The position numbers were made by a program, and so were the translations under genes. 64,000 bases of DNA, taken from assembly GCF_900105945.1 (NCBI RefSeq), contig NZ_FNSO01000004.1, positions 1,860,001 to 1,924,000 on the forward strand. The letters run 5' to 3'. Of this stretch, positions 39,449-47,889 are shown in pieces. Each line of letters starts with the position of its first letter. The first letter of the stretch is position 1. The notes under the pieces were generated by a model. The model was not told the origin of the DNA and made no database searches. It worked only from the letters and a program-made list of their open reading frames with translations. The stretch comes from Amycolatopsis tolypomycina (GTDB lineage Bacteria > Actinomycetota > Actinomycetes > Mycobacteriales > Pseudonocardiaceae).

Positions 39449-41139
39449 GACCGACCTTCCTTCGAGTGTTGGCGCACACCGACCGGCCCGGACGGCTCGA
39501 CGAGCCGGCCCGGGTCATCCCACAACAAAGTCACATGACTGCCGACGTGTGTTTCAGGGTCGTCGGCACCGAACGCCGCGCCCCGGAGCAACCGCACGCT
39601 CTCCGGCAGGTTCCCGCCGGTTTTGAGCAGGGACGGGACGATCTCCCGGAATTCGGCGGAGAACCGCCGGTCGCGCAGCCACAGCATCGCCGGGACGCCG
39701 GCCCGCAGCCCGACGGCCACTTCGTCCCCGGCGATGCTTGCCGCTTCCACCAGCGGGTGAGCCAGCACCAGCAGCACCGGGTCGCTCGTGGCCAGCACCG
39801 CGTCGAGGCGCCGCACGTCGGCCTGGTCGCGGGCATCGGTCCACCGGACCTGGTCGTCCGCGAGGGAGCCGACCTGGGCCAGGCTTTCCCACCGGCGGCG
39901 CCAGGAGCGGTGCCAGTGAGGCGAGCGCATGCGGTCCAGGCTGCGCACGACGACCTGGTGCCGCAGGCCCAGCGGCTGCGGCGACTCGCCGGGGAGTTCG
40001 CCCGGCCACTGGTCGATCGGCAGGCCGAGCAGCGCCCGCGGCAGCAGGAACTCCACCCGGATGGCCGCCGTGTCGGCGGCCCAGCCCGCTTCCGCCTGCC
40101 GGACCAGCCCGGCGACCTGCTCCCGCACCTCGGCCAGTCCGCCTTCGAATTCCTCGCCCGCCCGCAGCCCATCGGAGCCGAGCTGGGTCCAGGAGCGCGC
40201 CTGGAGCCGATCGGGCGCCACGAAGTCCGGCTCGAGCCGGATGACCAGGTACGCGCTCGCGGGTGCCGCGGCGCCCGCCTGCTCGGTCACCGCGGGCACC
40301 GGCACCTGGAGCCGGGCAGCCAGATCGCGGTTCCACTGCCGCAACCCGTCCGCGAGGCGGGGTTCGGCCTGGGCGGCCAGCCGTTCGACGAACACCAGTG
40401 CGGGCGGGATTCCGCTGGGCGGCGCGTTCAACCGCTCCAGTTCTTCGAAGTACCCGCGGGGCCCGGCCGGCGGCTCGTCCGGCTCGGGAGCGTACGGACC
40501 GGCCGCGGCGCGGTAGTCCTCCTCCAGCCGCACCCACCGCCCGGCGGCGAACAGCCGGAACAGCTGCGCCCGCTCGTCCGACGGCAGCAGCCCGATCGGG
40601 CTCAGTTCCGCCGCTGCCGTCCGGACGCTCTCCACCCCGCTCGGATCCGGCTCGAGCTCCTCCAGCACGTCCAGCAGAGCCTGGATCCCGTAGGGGTGGC
40701 GCTCGCAGGCGACCACCAGCGCGTAGAGGTGCAACCGGAACGAGGGCTGCTCGGGCACTTCGAACTCCGCGCCGAGCTGCCGCCGGAGCAGATCGATCGC
40801 CAGCGCCCGGGCCGACGGAGCGCGCAGGACTTCGGTGCGCGCCAAGGCGTCGACCAGCGGAGCGAGCGAGCCCGCCGCCGCGGGCGGGCGCTGATTCTCG
40901 TCACCCGGGGCCAGCAGCTCGGCCGGCGTGACTTCCAGCGCTTTCGCGAGCGCGGCGATCTCGTCGGCCGTCACCGTCTTCCGGACACCGGATTCGATCT
41001 TCGCGATGGTGCCGCGGGTGAGCGCCGGCTGGCCGGCGTCGGCGCAGGCTCTCGCCAAGCGATCGGCCGACCACCCGCGCTCCCGCCGAAGGCGGCGAAC
41101 GTGGGCGGCAACCAGCCGCGCGATCGGCTCAGGCCCCAT
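39445..41139 (-). CDS. XRE HTH, EAD2 and VMAP-C-like protein (first gene of the cassette)
   Basis: 564 aa from ATG 41139 with GGGAGG upstream; a longer frame begins at 41211. Residues 5-75 are an XRE helix-turn-helix (VAAHVRRLRRERGWSADRLA, TRGTIAKIES). Residues 92-170 fit the effector-associated domain EAD2 (PLVDALARTEVLRAPSARAL, ACERHPYGIQALLDVLEEL). Residues about 305-560 match the VMAP C-terminal pattern: AYLVIRLEPDF, FLLPRALLGLPIDQWP and HQVVVRSLDRM. VMAP proteins accompany MoxR and vWA genes in proposed NTP-dependent conflict systems. The HTH suggests it also controls its own operon. Confidence 0.75.
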   Translation of the reverse strand: MGPEPIARLVAAHVRRLRRERGWSADRLARACADAGQPALTRGTIAKIESGVRKTVTADEIAALAKALEVTPAELLAPGDENQRPPAAAGSLAPLVDALARTEVLRAPSARALAIDLLRRQLGAEFEVPEQPSFRLHLYALVVACERHPYGIQALLDVLEELEPDPSGVESVRTAAAELSPIGLLPSDERAQLFRLFAAGRWVRLEEDYRAAAGPYAPEPDEPPAGPRGYFEELERLNAPPSGIPPALVFVERLAAQAEPRLADGLRQWNRDLAARLQVPVPAVTEQAGAAAPASAYLVIRLEPDFVAPDRLQARSWTQLGSDGLRAGEEFEGGLAEVREQVAGLVRQAEAGWAADTAAIRVEFLLPRALLGLPIDQWPGELPGESPQPLGLRHQVVVRSLDRMRSPHWHRSWRRRWESLAQVGSLADDQVRWTDARDQADVRRLDAVLATSDPVLLVLAHPLVEAASIAGDEVAVGLRAGVPAMLWLRDRRFSAEFREIVPSLLKTGGNLPESVRLLRGAAFGADDPETHVGSHVTLLWDDPGRLVEPSGPVGVRQHSKEGRS

Positions 41140-41160
41140 CGAGCCTCCCGGGTCACTGTT

Positions 41161-41210
41161 CGGAGCAACTCTATCAGTTTTCTTCCAAATCGGAGCATAA
41201 TGACGGAGCA
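41161..41210. promoter_or_regulatory. Divergent promoter region with three CGGAGCA repeats
   Basis: The AT-rich spacer between the HTH-VMAP gene and the small membrane gene contains CGGAGCA at 41161, 41191 and 41204, and a CATAAT at 41196-41201 that could be the -10 for the plus-strand gene. The repeats are candidate sites for the XRE protein. Confidence 0.45.
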
Positions 41211-41252
41211 ACGCAGGTCCGATGAGTCTTCGACAGACGCAGGGGGTAGGCG

Positions 41253-41549
41253 ATGCCTACCAGGCCACCACCGCCCGACAACTTCCTCGCTCTCGTCGCG
41301 GCCATCATTCGCGACCGCAAACAGACGATGAACGTGGCGTTCCTGGTGGTCTGCATCGCGTTTGCGGCGGCCGTCGTCCTCGCTCCGGCACTGGTGATCA
41401 TGCTGCAGTTCGGACCCACCGGCGCGGCCGCTGTCGGGGGTGTCGGCGCGCTGGCCACCGCCGGCGCCGCGGCCCGCCGGGCCCGGCGGCGATCGAGCAG
41501 GCAACCGGTGGAGCCGCCCGGGCCGGCAGGAGAGATCGACCGTCCCTGA
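41253..41549 (+). CDS. Small two-helix membrane protein beside the conflict cassette
   Basis: 98 aa from ATG 41253 with AGGGGGTAGG upstream. Two hydrophobic segments (VAFLVVCIAFAAAVVLAPAL and AAAVGGVGALATAGAAA) are followed by an Arg-rich, Pro-rich tail (RRARRRSSRQ). No family is recognised. It is divergent from the HTH-VMAP gene with a shared 113-bp promoter region. Small membrane proteins often act as effectors in conflict systems, but no direct evidence links it here. Confidence 0.6.
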   Translation: MPTRPPPPDNFLALVAAIIRDRKQTMNVAFLVVCIAFAAAVVLAPALVIMLQFGPTGAAAVGGVGALATAGAAARRARRRSSRQPVEPPGPAGEIDRP

Positions 41550-41614
41550 CCACTGCCATCACGGCTCGGCCCGGCTTGCGGTCGCCGGATTCCACACCGG
41601 CGTCACCGCCGTCG

Positions 41615-42748
41615 TCAGCCGGACTGGGCGAGCGGCATCGACCGGTACTTGTCCAGGACCGCGGGGTCCTGCAGCGACATCCACTTCGTGACTTCCGCGT
41701 AGGTGGCGCAGACCGTCTCGGGCTTGGTGCACACCTCGCCCATGAAGCCTTCCGCGGCGCGGGAGAACGCCCCGCCGGCCCAGTCGTTGAAGTGGTTGCC
41801 GATGACGAGTGGCGCCCGGTTGCCGTCGAAGGCGGCCCGGTAGGCGCCGCGGTAGGTGTCGAGGGTGGCCTGGGTGTACCGCCCGGCGTCGTTCTTGCTG
41901 TGGCCGAGCTGGTACCAGAGGTTGTAGTCCATCATGATGACCTTCTTGTGCAGCGCGGGCACCTGCACGTAGGGCATCCAGAACTCCCAGATCCCGTCCA
42001 GCTTCGTGGGCCACTTGACGCCGTCGGAGGGCTGGCTGGAGTCGAAGGTGTAGCCGGCGGCGCGCATGGCGGGGAAGGCCTGCGCCCAGTTGCCTTCGAG
42101 GCACGGCGTCCGGCCGCCGGTGACGTCCGTGGCGGACAGGTGCAGCCCCAGGTGGTCGCGGGCGTCGTCGACGAAGCGGCTGAACTGCCCGATCTCGTCG
42201 GTCCAGCCCGCCGTGGTCCACCGCCCGACCCCCGGCTCGGCCCCGGCGCAGAAGTGCCCGTTGTAGTGCGTGCCGATCTGGTGCCCCGCGGCGACGGCCG
42301 TGTTGAGGTCCTGGACGCGGGTGGCGACTTCCGCGGCACTGCCCCCGAAGCCGATCGAGGCCGCGCCCGGCTTGTGCCCGGGCCCGGTGTAGCGCGACCG
42401 CTGCTCGTCGGTCAGCAGGTAGATGCCGGAGAGGAACCCGCTGAAGTGCGCGTGGACCGACTGGGCGAGCGAGAGGTAACGGCTCCAGTGTTCGTGCGAG
42501 CCGGCCCCGTCGAAGGAGAAGAGCACGAACTGCGGCGGCTTTTCGCCCGGCCGCAGCGGACGCATCCAGTCCGGGTCCTTGACCGGCACGGGGGCCGTGG
42601 TGGAGGCCGAGGGCGGAGGCGATCCGGCGGCCGCCGTGCCGGGCCGCGCGTTGCCGCGGCCGAGGGCGGCGATCAGGACGCCGGCCAGCACGAGGGCGAG
42701 GGCGACGGTGAGCCAGGTCCCCGGCCGCCGTGTCCATCGAGCACTCAT
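41615..42748 (-). CDS. Membrane-anchored polysaccharide deacetylase-like protein
   Basis: 377 aa from ATG 42748 (GGGGGAGG upstream; GTG 42754 is too close to it). Residues about 10-32 are an N-terminal anchor (TWLTVALALVLAGVLIAALG), followed by a Pro/Ser-rich linker. The NodB-type domain begins VLFSFDGAGSHEHW, with the aspartate of motif 1, and has IGTHYNGHF (motif 2 HxxxH) and DYNLWYQLGHSKNDA. Related deacetylases act on peptidoglycan or chitin-type polymers; this divergent version may act on a cell-surface glycan. Monocistronic. Confidence 0.8.
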   Translation of the reverse strand: MSARWTRRPGTWLTVALALVLAGVLIAALGRGNARPGTAAAGSPPPSASTTAPVPVKDPDWMRPLRPGEKPPQFVLFSFDGAGSHEHWSRYLSLAQSVHAHFSGFLSGIYLLTDEQRSRYTGPGHKPGAASIGFGGSAAEVATRVQDLNTAVAAGHQIGTHYNGHFCAGAEPGVGRWTTAGWTDEIGQFSRFVDDARDHLGLHLSATDVTGGRTPCLEGNWAQAFPAMRAAGYTFDSSQPSDGVKWPTKLDGIWEFWMPYVQVPALHKKVIMMDYNLWYQLGHSKNDAGRYTQATLDTYRGAYRAAFDGNRAPLVIGNHFNDWAGGAFSRAAEGFMGEVCTKPETVCATYAEVTKWMSLQDPAVLDKYRSMPLAQSG

Positions 42749-42949
42749 CGTCACGCCTCCCCCTGCTACGGACCGTCACAAGGAGGACGTCGAAGGGGGG
42801 ACCCGGGGTGGGTCGGGGTGAGATGCGTGACCCAAAAGCAACCCGGCTGGGAACGGAGAGTTACCGGGGGAGGACCGGTCGTGCGAGCGCTGCGTCAGCG
42901 CCGGGCGATCAGGGCACGGGTGGGCCGGCCAGGCGAGTGCGGCGGGCGT

Positions 42950-43405
42950 GCCGGGTTCGCCTGGCTGCGGGCGTTCGCGGCTCACCCTTGCCGCCGTCGA
43001 CCCTGGCCACGACGCGAGCGCGCACCGCAGCGCACCGGCTCGTTCGGCGGGTTCGGCCGGCTGCCGGGCCGAGCCGGCCGGCGTTCGGAACCGGTGGACG
43101 TCGATGCAGTCCGGGTCGACTTCGGTCAGATAGCCGTTGTCCTGGGCGAGCAGCCGGATTCCGTCGCTGCCGGCGCCGTCCGGATCGAGCGTGGCGCGAA
43201 GCCGGGAGCCGGCGCGCGCCTTCGGCGGGGCGTCGCCGTCCCACAACGGGTCCAGCAGGCGCTCCACCCGCACCAGCCGGCCGGCTTTCCGGCAGCAGCA
43301 ACCCGGGCAGGCACCGCTCCCGGCGGCGGCCCAGGTCGACCGGGACGCCACCGCGGTCCGCTTCGACGGTACCCGGAATTCCCCTTGCACCCGGCACTTC
43401 CCGCC
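42950..43405 (-). pseudogene. Decayed SARP/AfsR-type regulator gene
   Basis: The minus strand carries SARP-like segments in two frames: GTVEADRGGVPVDLGRRRER-like start in one, then GRLVRVERLLDPLWDGDAPP, IRLLAQDNGYLTEVDPDCID and PAERAGALRCALASW in another. This order is the N-terminal winged helix and start of BTAD of a SARP protein, with at least one frameshift. The rest is missing. Remaining sequence of this 813-bp interval (42749-43561) holds no other gene. Confidence 0.65.
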
Positions 43406-43561
43406 ACCCCGCACCGCCTGGCCGAGACGTCAAGGCTGGTGATCCGGCAGCGGCAAGGGGAACGGCAAGGTGGCGGGCCGAGCTTGTGGCTGTCGGCCGG
43501 AAAACTTCGTCATCGCTCCGGATCGCACCGTCTTGCACGTCTGGCCGGGCAGCGCCCCGAT

Positions 43562-44008
43562 TCACTCCTTGCACGGTCCGAAATAGCGGCACTCGATCAG
43601 GGCCCGCGGGTCCAGGGCTTGCGCTCGCGGCTCCCAGCTCTCGAGCAGCGGGGCGATCCCCGCCAGGTCGACGGTTCCGTCGGCGGTGAACGGGAAGAAG
43701 CGCTCGGTGGTGTCGTGCTCGGCGCAGCCGCTGCCCTGCAGGTTGCCCGCGGGGACCACGGTGAACACCTCTTTGCCGTCTTCGCCGAACGTGAAGTAGG
43801 CCTGCAGCCGCACCGGTGTCGTGTCGCCGACGTCGTTGATCTTGGTGCCGCCGTAGCTGGCGGGGTAGCGCCAGCCGGCCCGGGGATCGTTGGCGAACCA
43901 GGTTTCGCCGGGTTCGCGGGCGCCGTCGAGGGTCCAGCCCCGCGCGGTGAGGAACTCGTGGACGCGGAGCTGGCGTTCGAGCGCCTGGTCGGTCGGCGGC
44001 GTGGTCAT
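43562..44008 (-). CDS. Conserved actinobacterial hypothetical protein
   Basis: 148 aa from ATG 44008 (GAAGGG upstream). Not recognised. The sequence is soluble and acidic, with a GWTLDGAREPGETWFANDPR segment, two Cys near the C-terminus (ECRYFGPCKE) and one central Cys (GSGCAEHDTTERF). No signal peptide. The preceding SARP remnant lies downstream. No domain can be assigned. Confidence 0.6.
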   Translation of the reverse strand: MTTPPTDQALERQLRVHEFLTARGWTLDGAREPGETWFANDPRAGWRYPASYGGTKINDVGDTTPVRLQAYFTFGEDGKEVFTVVPAGNLQGSGCAEHDTTERFFPFTADGTVDLAGIAPLLESWEPRAQALDPRALIECRYFGPCKE

Positions 44009-44104
44009 CGTGCATCCCTTCGGACGAGGCGGACTACCCAAGTCAGTGTCGCGCTTGGGCGACTTTCACGACCGGGTGACCTGCGTCCGTGCGCCGTGAC
44101 GGGG

Positions 44105-46096
44105 CTAGACGATGCCGGCCGCGATCAGCTGCTGCCAGATCTCGCCCTGGTCGACGACCTCGACGCCGTGCTTCTCGGCCTTGGTCAGCTTGCTCGCCCC
44201 GACGTCCGCGCCGGTGATGAGCAGGTCCGTGTTCGCCGACACCGACGTCGCCGTGGTGGCGCCCGCCTTCTCGCACAGGCGCTGGAACGTCGGGCGCGGC
44301 ACCTTCTCGCCGGACCGCGGGTCGCTGATCGAGCCGGTGACCACCACCGTCTTGCCCGCCAGCGGCGCGCCCGCCGCGACCACCGGCGGGAGGTCCTCCT
44401 CACGGACGTCCAGCGAGACGCCCGCCGCGCGCAGGCGCTCGAGCTCGGGGCGCAGCCGCGTGAGGTGCTCGATCAGCGAGGCGGCGACCTTCGGGCCGAT
44501 GTCCTCCACGGCCACGAGCCCTTCGACGCCCGCCGCCACGACATCCTCCAGCGAGCCGAACCCGGCCCGGCACAGGCGGGCGGCGGTGCCTTCGGACGCC
44601 ATCGGGATCGCCAGCCCGATCAGCGCCCGGCGCAGGCCGACCGCGCGGCTCGCGTCGATCGACTCGATCATCCGCGTGGCCGAGACCTCGCCGATGCGGT
44701 CGAACTCGAGCAGCTTTTCCTTCGTCAGCCCGTAGAAGTCCGACGGGTGCTCCAGGATCCCGGCCTCGGCCAGCCGCTCGATCCACACGCCGCCGATGGC
44801 GTCGATGTCCGCCGCCGCCCGCGACGCCCAGTGGATCAGCCGCCGCACTGTCTGCGCCGGGCAGGACACGTTGGTGCAGAACAGTTCCCGGCTGTTGCCC
44901 TGCTCGGTCAGCGGCTGCCCGCACGACGGGCACTCGCTCGGCGGCACGATCTCCCGCTCGGCGCCCGTGCGCTTCGACTCGTCGAGCACGCCCGCGACGA
45001 ACGGGATCACGTCACCGGCGCGGCGCACCAGCACGGTGTCGCCGATCCTGATGCCGCGGGCGCGGATCACCTCCTGGTTGGCCAGCGTCGCGCGGGTGAC
45101 CGTGGTGCCGCCGACGAACACCGGTTCGAGCCAGGCGACCGGGGCGATCTTGCCGGTCTTGCCGACGTCCCAGACCACATCGGACAGTACGGTGGTCTTC
45201 TCCTCGGCCGCGAACTTGAACGCCAGCGCGCCGCGCGGCGAGCTCGACCGGGTGCCGGCCGCCGCGTAGGCGTCGCGGCTCGCCAGCCGCAGCACCGCGC
45301 CGTCGAGGTCGTAGTCGAGGTCGTTGCGCTGCCGCTCGATCTCGCCGATCACCTCCTGCGCCGCCGCGGCGTCGGCGCAGCGCCGCATGTCTGCCGCGGT
45401 GAAGCCGAGCGTGTGCAGCGCGCTGCCGAGGTCGGTCTCCGCGCTGTCGGGCTCGGTGTGCAGGTCGAAGGCGAAGAACCGCAGCCGCCGCTCGGCGACC
45501 GTGGCCGGGTCCTTGGCGCGCAGCGTGCCCGCGGCCGCGTTGCGCGGGTTGATCAGCGGCTTGTCCGGGTGGGCCGTGTTGTAGGCGGCGAAGGTGGACC
45601 GCAGCATCACGGCCTCGCCGCGGACCTCGACACGGCCCGGCGCGTCGACCCGCTCGGGGATCCCGTCGGTCAGGGCCCGCACGAGCACGGTGACGTCGTC
45701 ACCCGTCGTGCCGTCGCCGCGGGTGACCGCCCTGGCCAGCCGCCCGTTTTCGTAGACCACGGCCAGCGACAGGCCGTCGAGCTTCGGCATGACGACCACC
45801 GGCTGGCCGGGGAAGCGGTCGAAGAACGCCTCGACCTGCTCGGGTTTGGTCGCCTTTTCCAGCGACAGCATCGGGCGCGAGTGCCGGATCGGCGCGTGCA
45901 GCACCGCGGGCGCGCCGACCTGGTCGAGCGGGTTCGGGTCGGGCGTGTGCTCCGGGTGCGCCTCGATCAGGCTCCGCAGCTCGTCTTCGACAGCGTCGTA
46001 CTCCGCGTCGGCCACCAGCGGCGAGCCCCGGTAGTAGGCGTCGCGCAGCACCATGACGCGGTCGGCGAGTTCCTGGATGCGTTCCTGAGCGTTCAC
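44105..46096 (-). CDS. ligA: NAD-dependent DNA ligase, divergent LigA-type
   Basis: 663 aa from GTG 46096; a TAACGT hexamer seven bases upstream suggests a leaderless start. Domain Ia (AYYRGSPLVADAEYDAVEDE), catalytic lysine in MPKLDGLSLAVVYENG (KxDG), ALINPRNAAAGTLRAKD, OB fold, four-cysteine zinc finger (CPSCGQPL...CTNVSC), HhH region and a C-terminal BRCT (LAGKTVVVTGSISD). It seals DNA nicks using NAD+. The divergent Ia and active-site surroundings (MPKLDG not EPKIDG) suggest an accessory LigA copy with the housekeeping gene elsewhere. Confidence 0.9.
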   Translation of the reverse strand: MNAQERIQELADRVMVLRDAYYRGSPLVADAEYDAVEDELRSLIEAHPEHTPDPNPLDQVGAPAVLHAPIRHSRPMLSLEKATKPEQVEAFFDRFPGQPVVVMPKLDGLSLAVVYENGRLARAVTRGDGTTGDDVTVLVRALTDGIPERVDAPGRVEVRGEAVMLRSTFAAYNTAHPDKPLINPRNAAAGTLRAKDPATVAERRLRFFAFDLHTEPDSAETDLGSALHTLGFTAADMRRCADAAAAQEVIGEIERQRNDLDYDLDGAVLRLASRDAYAAAGTRSSSPRGALAFKFAAEEKTTVLSDVVWDVGKTGKIAPVAWLEPVFVGGTTVTRATLANQEVIRARGIRIGDTVLVRRAGDVIPFVAGVLDESKRTGAEREIVPPSECPSCGQPLTEQGNSRELFCTNVSCPAQTVRRLIHWASRAAADIDAIGGVWIERLAEAGILEHPSDFYGLTKEKLLEFDRIGEVSATRMIESIDASRAVGLRRALIGLAIPMASEGTAARLCRAGFGSLEDVVAAGVEGLVAVEDIGPKVAASLIEHLTRLRPELERLRAAGVSLDVREEDLPPVVAAGAPLAGKTVVVTGSISDPRSGEKVPRPTFQRLCEKAGATTATSVSANTDLLITGADVGASKLTKAEKHGVEVVDQGEIWQQLIAAGIV

Positions 46097-46184
46097 GGGG
46101 AGGACGTTACCGGGCACCACCGACACTGGGACATTCGACAGAAAACGGATTGCCGCCGGTCCCGCGGGTCGCCGACGATGGCAG

Positions 46185-46424
46185 GCATGGGGAGCCGACG
46201 AGCGCACCACGCCGGCCGAGTCCCTGCGCTGCCCGCGCCGCACGCTGGAGCTGAAGGGCGCCGGCCTCGACGCCACGGCCGAGGATCCCGCCAATCAGCA
46301 CGGCAGCGGCGGCGGATCGATGTCGGTGCGCGAAGTGGTGGTCGGGATGATCGAGGAATACGCCCGCCACCTGGGGCACGTCGACCTCCTGCGCGAACGG
46401 ATCGACGGCAGGCCCGGTCAGTGA
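46185..46424 (+). pseudogene. DUF664/DinB-type gene remnant with internal deletion
   Basis: The frame ending at TGA 46424 reads ADERTTPAESLRC and RTLELKGAGLDATAED, the start of DUF664-type DinB proteins, then jumps over the middle of the domain to EVVVGMIEEYARHLGHVDLL and RERIDGRPGQ, its end. The metal-binding middle is missing and no start codon lies in frame. It shares the 359-bp interval between ligA and the LLM gene. Confidence 0.7.
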
Positions 46425-46455
46425 GATCGCGTTCTGGAGTTCCTCCAGGTTTACG

Positions 46456-47304
46456 ATGAAGATCATGCGATTCGCCATCAAGACCTCGCCCCAGAACACC
46501 GAATGGGCCGACATGCTCGCCGTCTGGCAGGCCGCGGACGAAATCGAACTGTTCGAGTCCGGCTGGACCTTCGACCACTTCTACCCCATTTTCTCCGATT
46601 CGACCGGCCCCTGCCTGGAAGGCTGGGTGACGCTGACGGCGCTCGCGCAGGCGACCAAGCGGCTGCGGCTGGGCACGCTGGTCAGCGGCATCCACTACCG
46701 GCACCCCGCGCTGCTGGCGAACATGGCCGCCACGCTCGACATCGTCTCCGGCGGACGGCTGGAGATCGGCGTCGGCGCCGGCTGGAACGAAGAGGAATCC
46801 GGCGCGTACGGCATGGAACTGGGCACGGTCAAGGAGCGCAGCGACCGGTTCGAGGAAGCCTGCGAAGTCCTCGTCGGGCTGCTGACGCAGGAGACCACCA
46901 CGTTCCAGGGCGAGCACTACCAGCTGACGGACGCCCGCTGCGAGCCCAAGGGCGTGCAGCGGCCGCACCCGCCGATCTGCATCGGCGGCAGCGGTGAGAA
47001 GCGCACCCTGCGCACCACCGCGAAGTACGCCCAGCACTGGAACTTCGTCGGCGGCCCGCCCGAGGAGTTCGCCCGCAAGCGTGACGTCCTGCACCGCCAC
47101 TGCGCGGACATCGGCCGCGACCCGGCCGAGATCACGCTGTCCTCGCACGTCCGCCTCGACCCGGACCTCGACTACGCGAAGGTCGCGGCCGAGGCGGCGG
47201 CGCTCGGGGAAGTGGGTCTCGACCTGGCGATTGTCTACCTGCCGCCGCCGCACACGCCGGCTGTGCTGGAGCCGCTGGCGAAGGCGCTCGAGCCGCTGCG
47301 CTGA
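46456..47304 (+). CDS. LLM class F420-dependent oxidoreductase
   Basis: 282 aa from ATG 46456 (ATG 46465 is an alternative). TIM-barrel luciferase-like fold: FAIKTSPQNTEWADML, FESGWTFDHFYPI, LRLGTLVSGIHYRHPALLAN (LxLG and cofactor-phosphate region), DIVSGGRLEIGVGAGWNEEE and PPICIGGSGEKRTLR. This pattern is that of F420-dependent LLM enzymes, which reduce or oxidise diverse metabolites. Likely cytosolic. Substrate unknown. Confidence 0.92.
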   Translation: MKIMRFAIKTSPQNTEWADMLAVWQAADEIELFESGWTFDHFYPIFSDSTGPCLEGWVTLTALAQATKRLRLGTLVSGIHYRHPALLANMAATLDIVSGGRLEIGVGAGWNEEESGAYGMELGTVKERSDRFEEACEVLVGLLTQETTTFQGEHYQLTDARCEPKGVQRPHPPICIGGSGEKRTLRTTAKYAQHWNFVGGPPEEFARKRDVLHRHCADIGRDPAEITLSSHVRLDPDLDYAKVAAEAAALGEVGLDLAIVYLPPPHTPAVLEPLAKALEPLR

Positions 47305-47309
47305 GCCGC

Positions 47310-47420
47310 GCTGCGGCTGACCTGCTGGGCCTGGCAGGCGGCGCCTGCCCGCAGCATCAGACCCACGGCGCCTGACCTGCTGGGCCTGACCCGCGGCGCC
47401 CGACCCGCGGCGTCCGACCT
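47310..47420. repeat. Short imperfect repeats in the spacer
   Basis: GACCTGCTGGGCCTG occurs twice (about 47319 and 47375), with further GACC(T/C)GC and CGGCGC(C/T) echoes. The local palindrome GGCAGGCGGCGCCTGCC at 47333-47349 could be a terminator for the LLM gene. No gene is present. Confidence 0.55.
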
Positions 47421-47426
47421 GCTGCG

Positions 47427-47885
47427 TCAGGCGGGGGCGCCCAGCGCGGCGACGGCCGCGGCGATGCCCGCCCGGTCGTAGCCGGCGGTGGGCAGGGCTG
47501 CGCTGTGCGCGTGCCGGACGATCCCCTCGGCGTCGACGAGGACGCTGCCGGACCGCTGCAGCGCGCCGAAGACCGCCCGGCCCAGCCCGACCAGTTCGTG
47601 CGGCGTGCCGCGGCGGCCGGTGAGGACCGGGAACGGGATCGCGTGCTTCGCCCGCCAGGCGGCCGCCGTCGCCTGGTCCTCGGGGACGGCGATCAGGACG
47701 CGGACGCCGGCCGCCTCCAGCGTGGCGGCGTCGTCGGCGAGGTGGCGGACGTGCCGTCGGCAGACCGGGCAGGTCGTCGACCGCATGAAGTAGAGCAGGA
47801 CCGCGTGGTGGTCGGGCAGGTGGACGGTCTGCCCGTCGGTGTCTTCCAGCACCAGCTGCGGTGCGGGCGATCCGGCTTCGAGCAC
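47427..47885 (-). CDS. Peroxiredoxin / redoxin-domain protein
   Basis: 152 aa from GTG 47885 (AGGA upstream). AhpC/TSA-type thioredoxin fold beginning AGSPAPQLVLEDTDGQTVHL. The peroxidatic motif region is MRSTTCPVCRRHV, with C39 and C42 in a CxxC arrangement rather than the classic VCxT, so it is of the redoxin/BCP-like type. The LGLGRAVFGALQRSG segment and VLVDAEGIVRHAH fit the fold. Probably reduces alkyl or lipid peroxides. The IS110 copy lies immediately upstream. Confidence 0.9.
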   Translation of the reverse strand: MLEAGSPAPQLVLEDTDGQTVHLPDHHAVLLYFMRSTTCPVCRRHVRHLADDAATLEAAGVRVLIAVPEDQATAAAWRAKHAIPFPVLTGRRGTPHELVGLGRAVFGALQRSGSVLVDAEGIVRHAHSAALPTAGYDRAGIAAAVAALGAPA

Positions 47886-47889
47886 GGTG

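Noticed and set aside
41222..46459. A 1745-codon open frame on the plus strand
   Set aside because: It lies antisense to deacetylase and ligase genes and has low-complexity Arg/Gly/Val composition, an artefact of GC-rich DNA.
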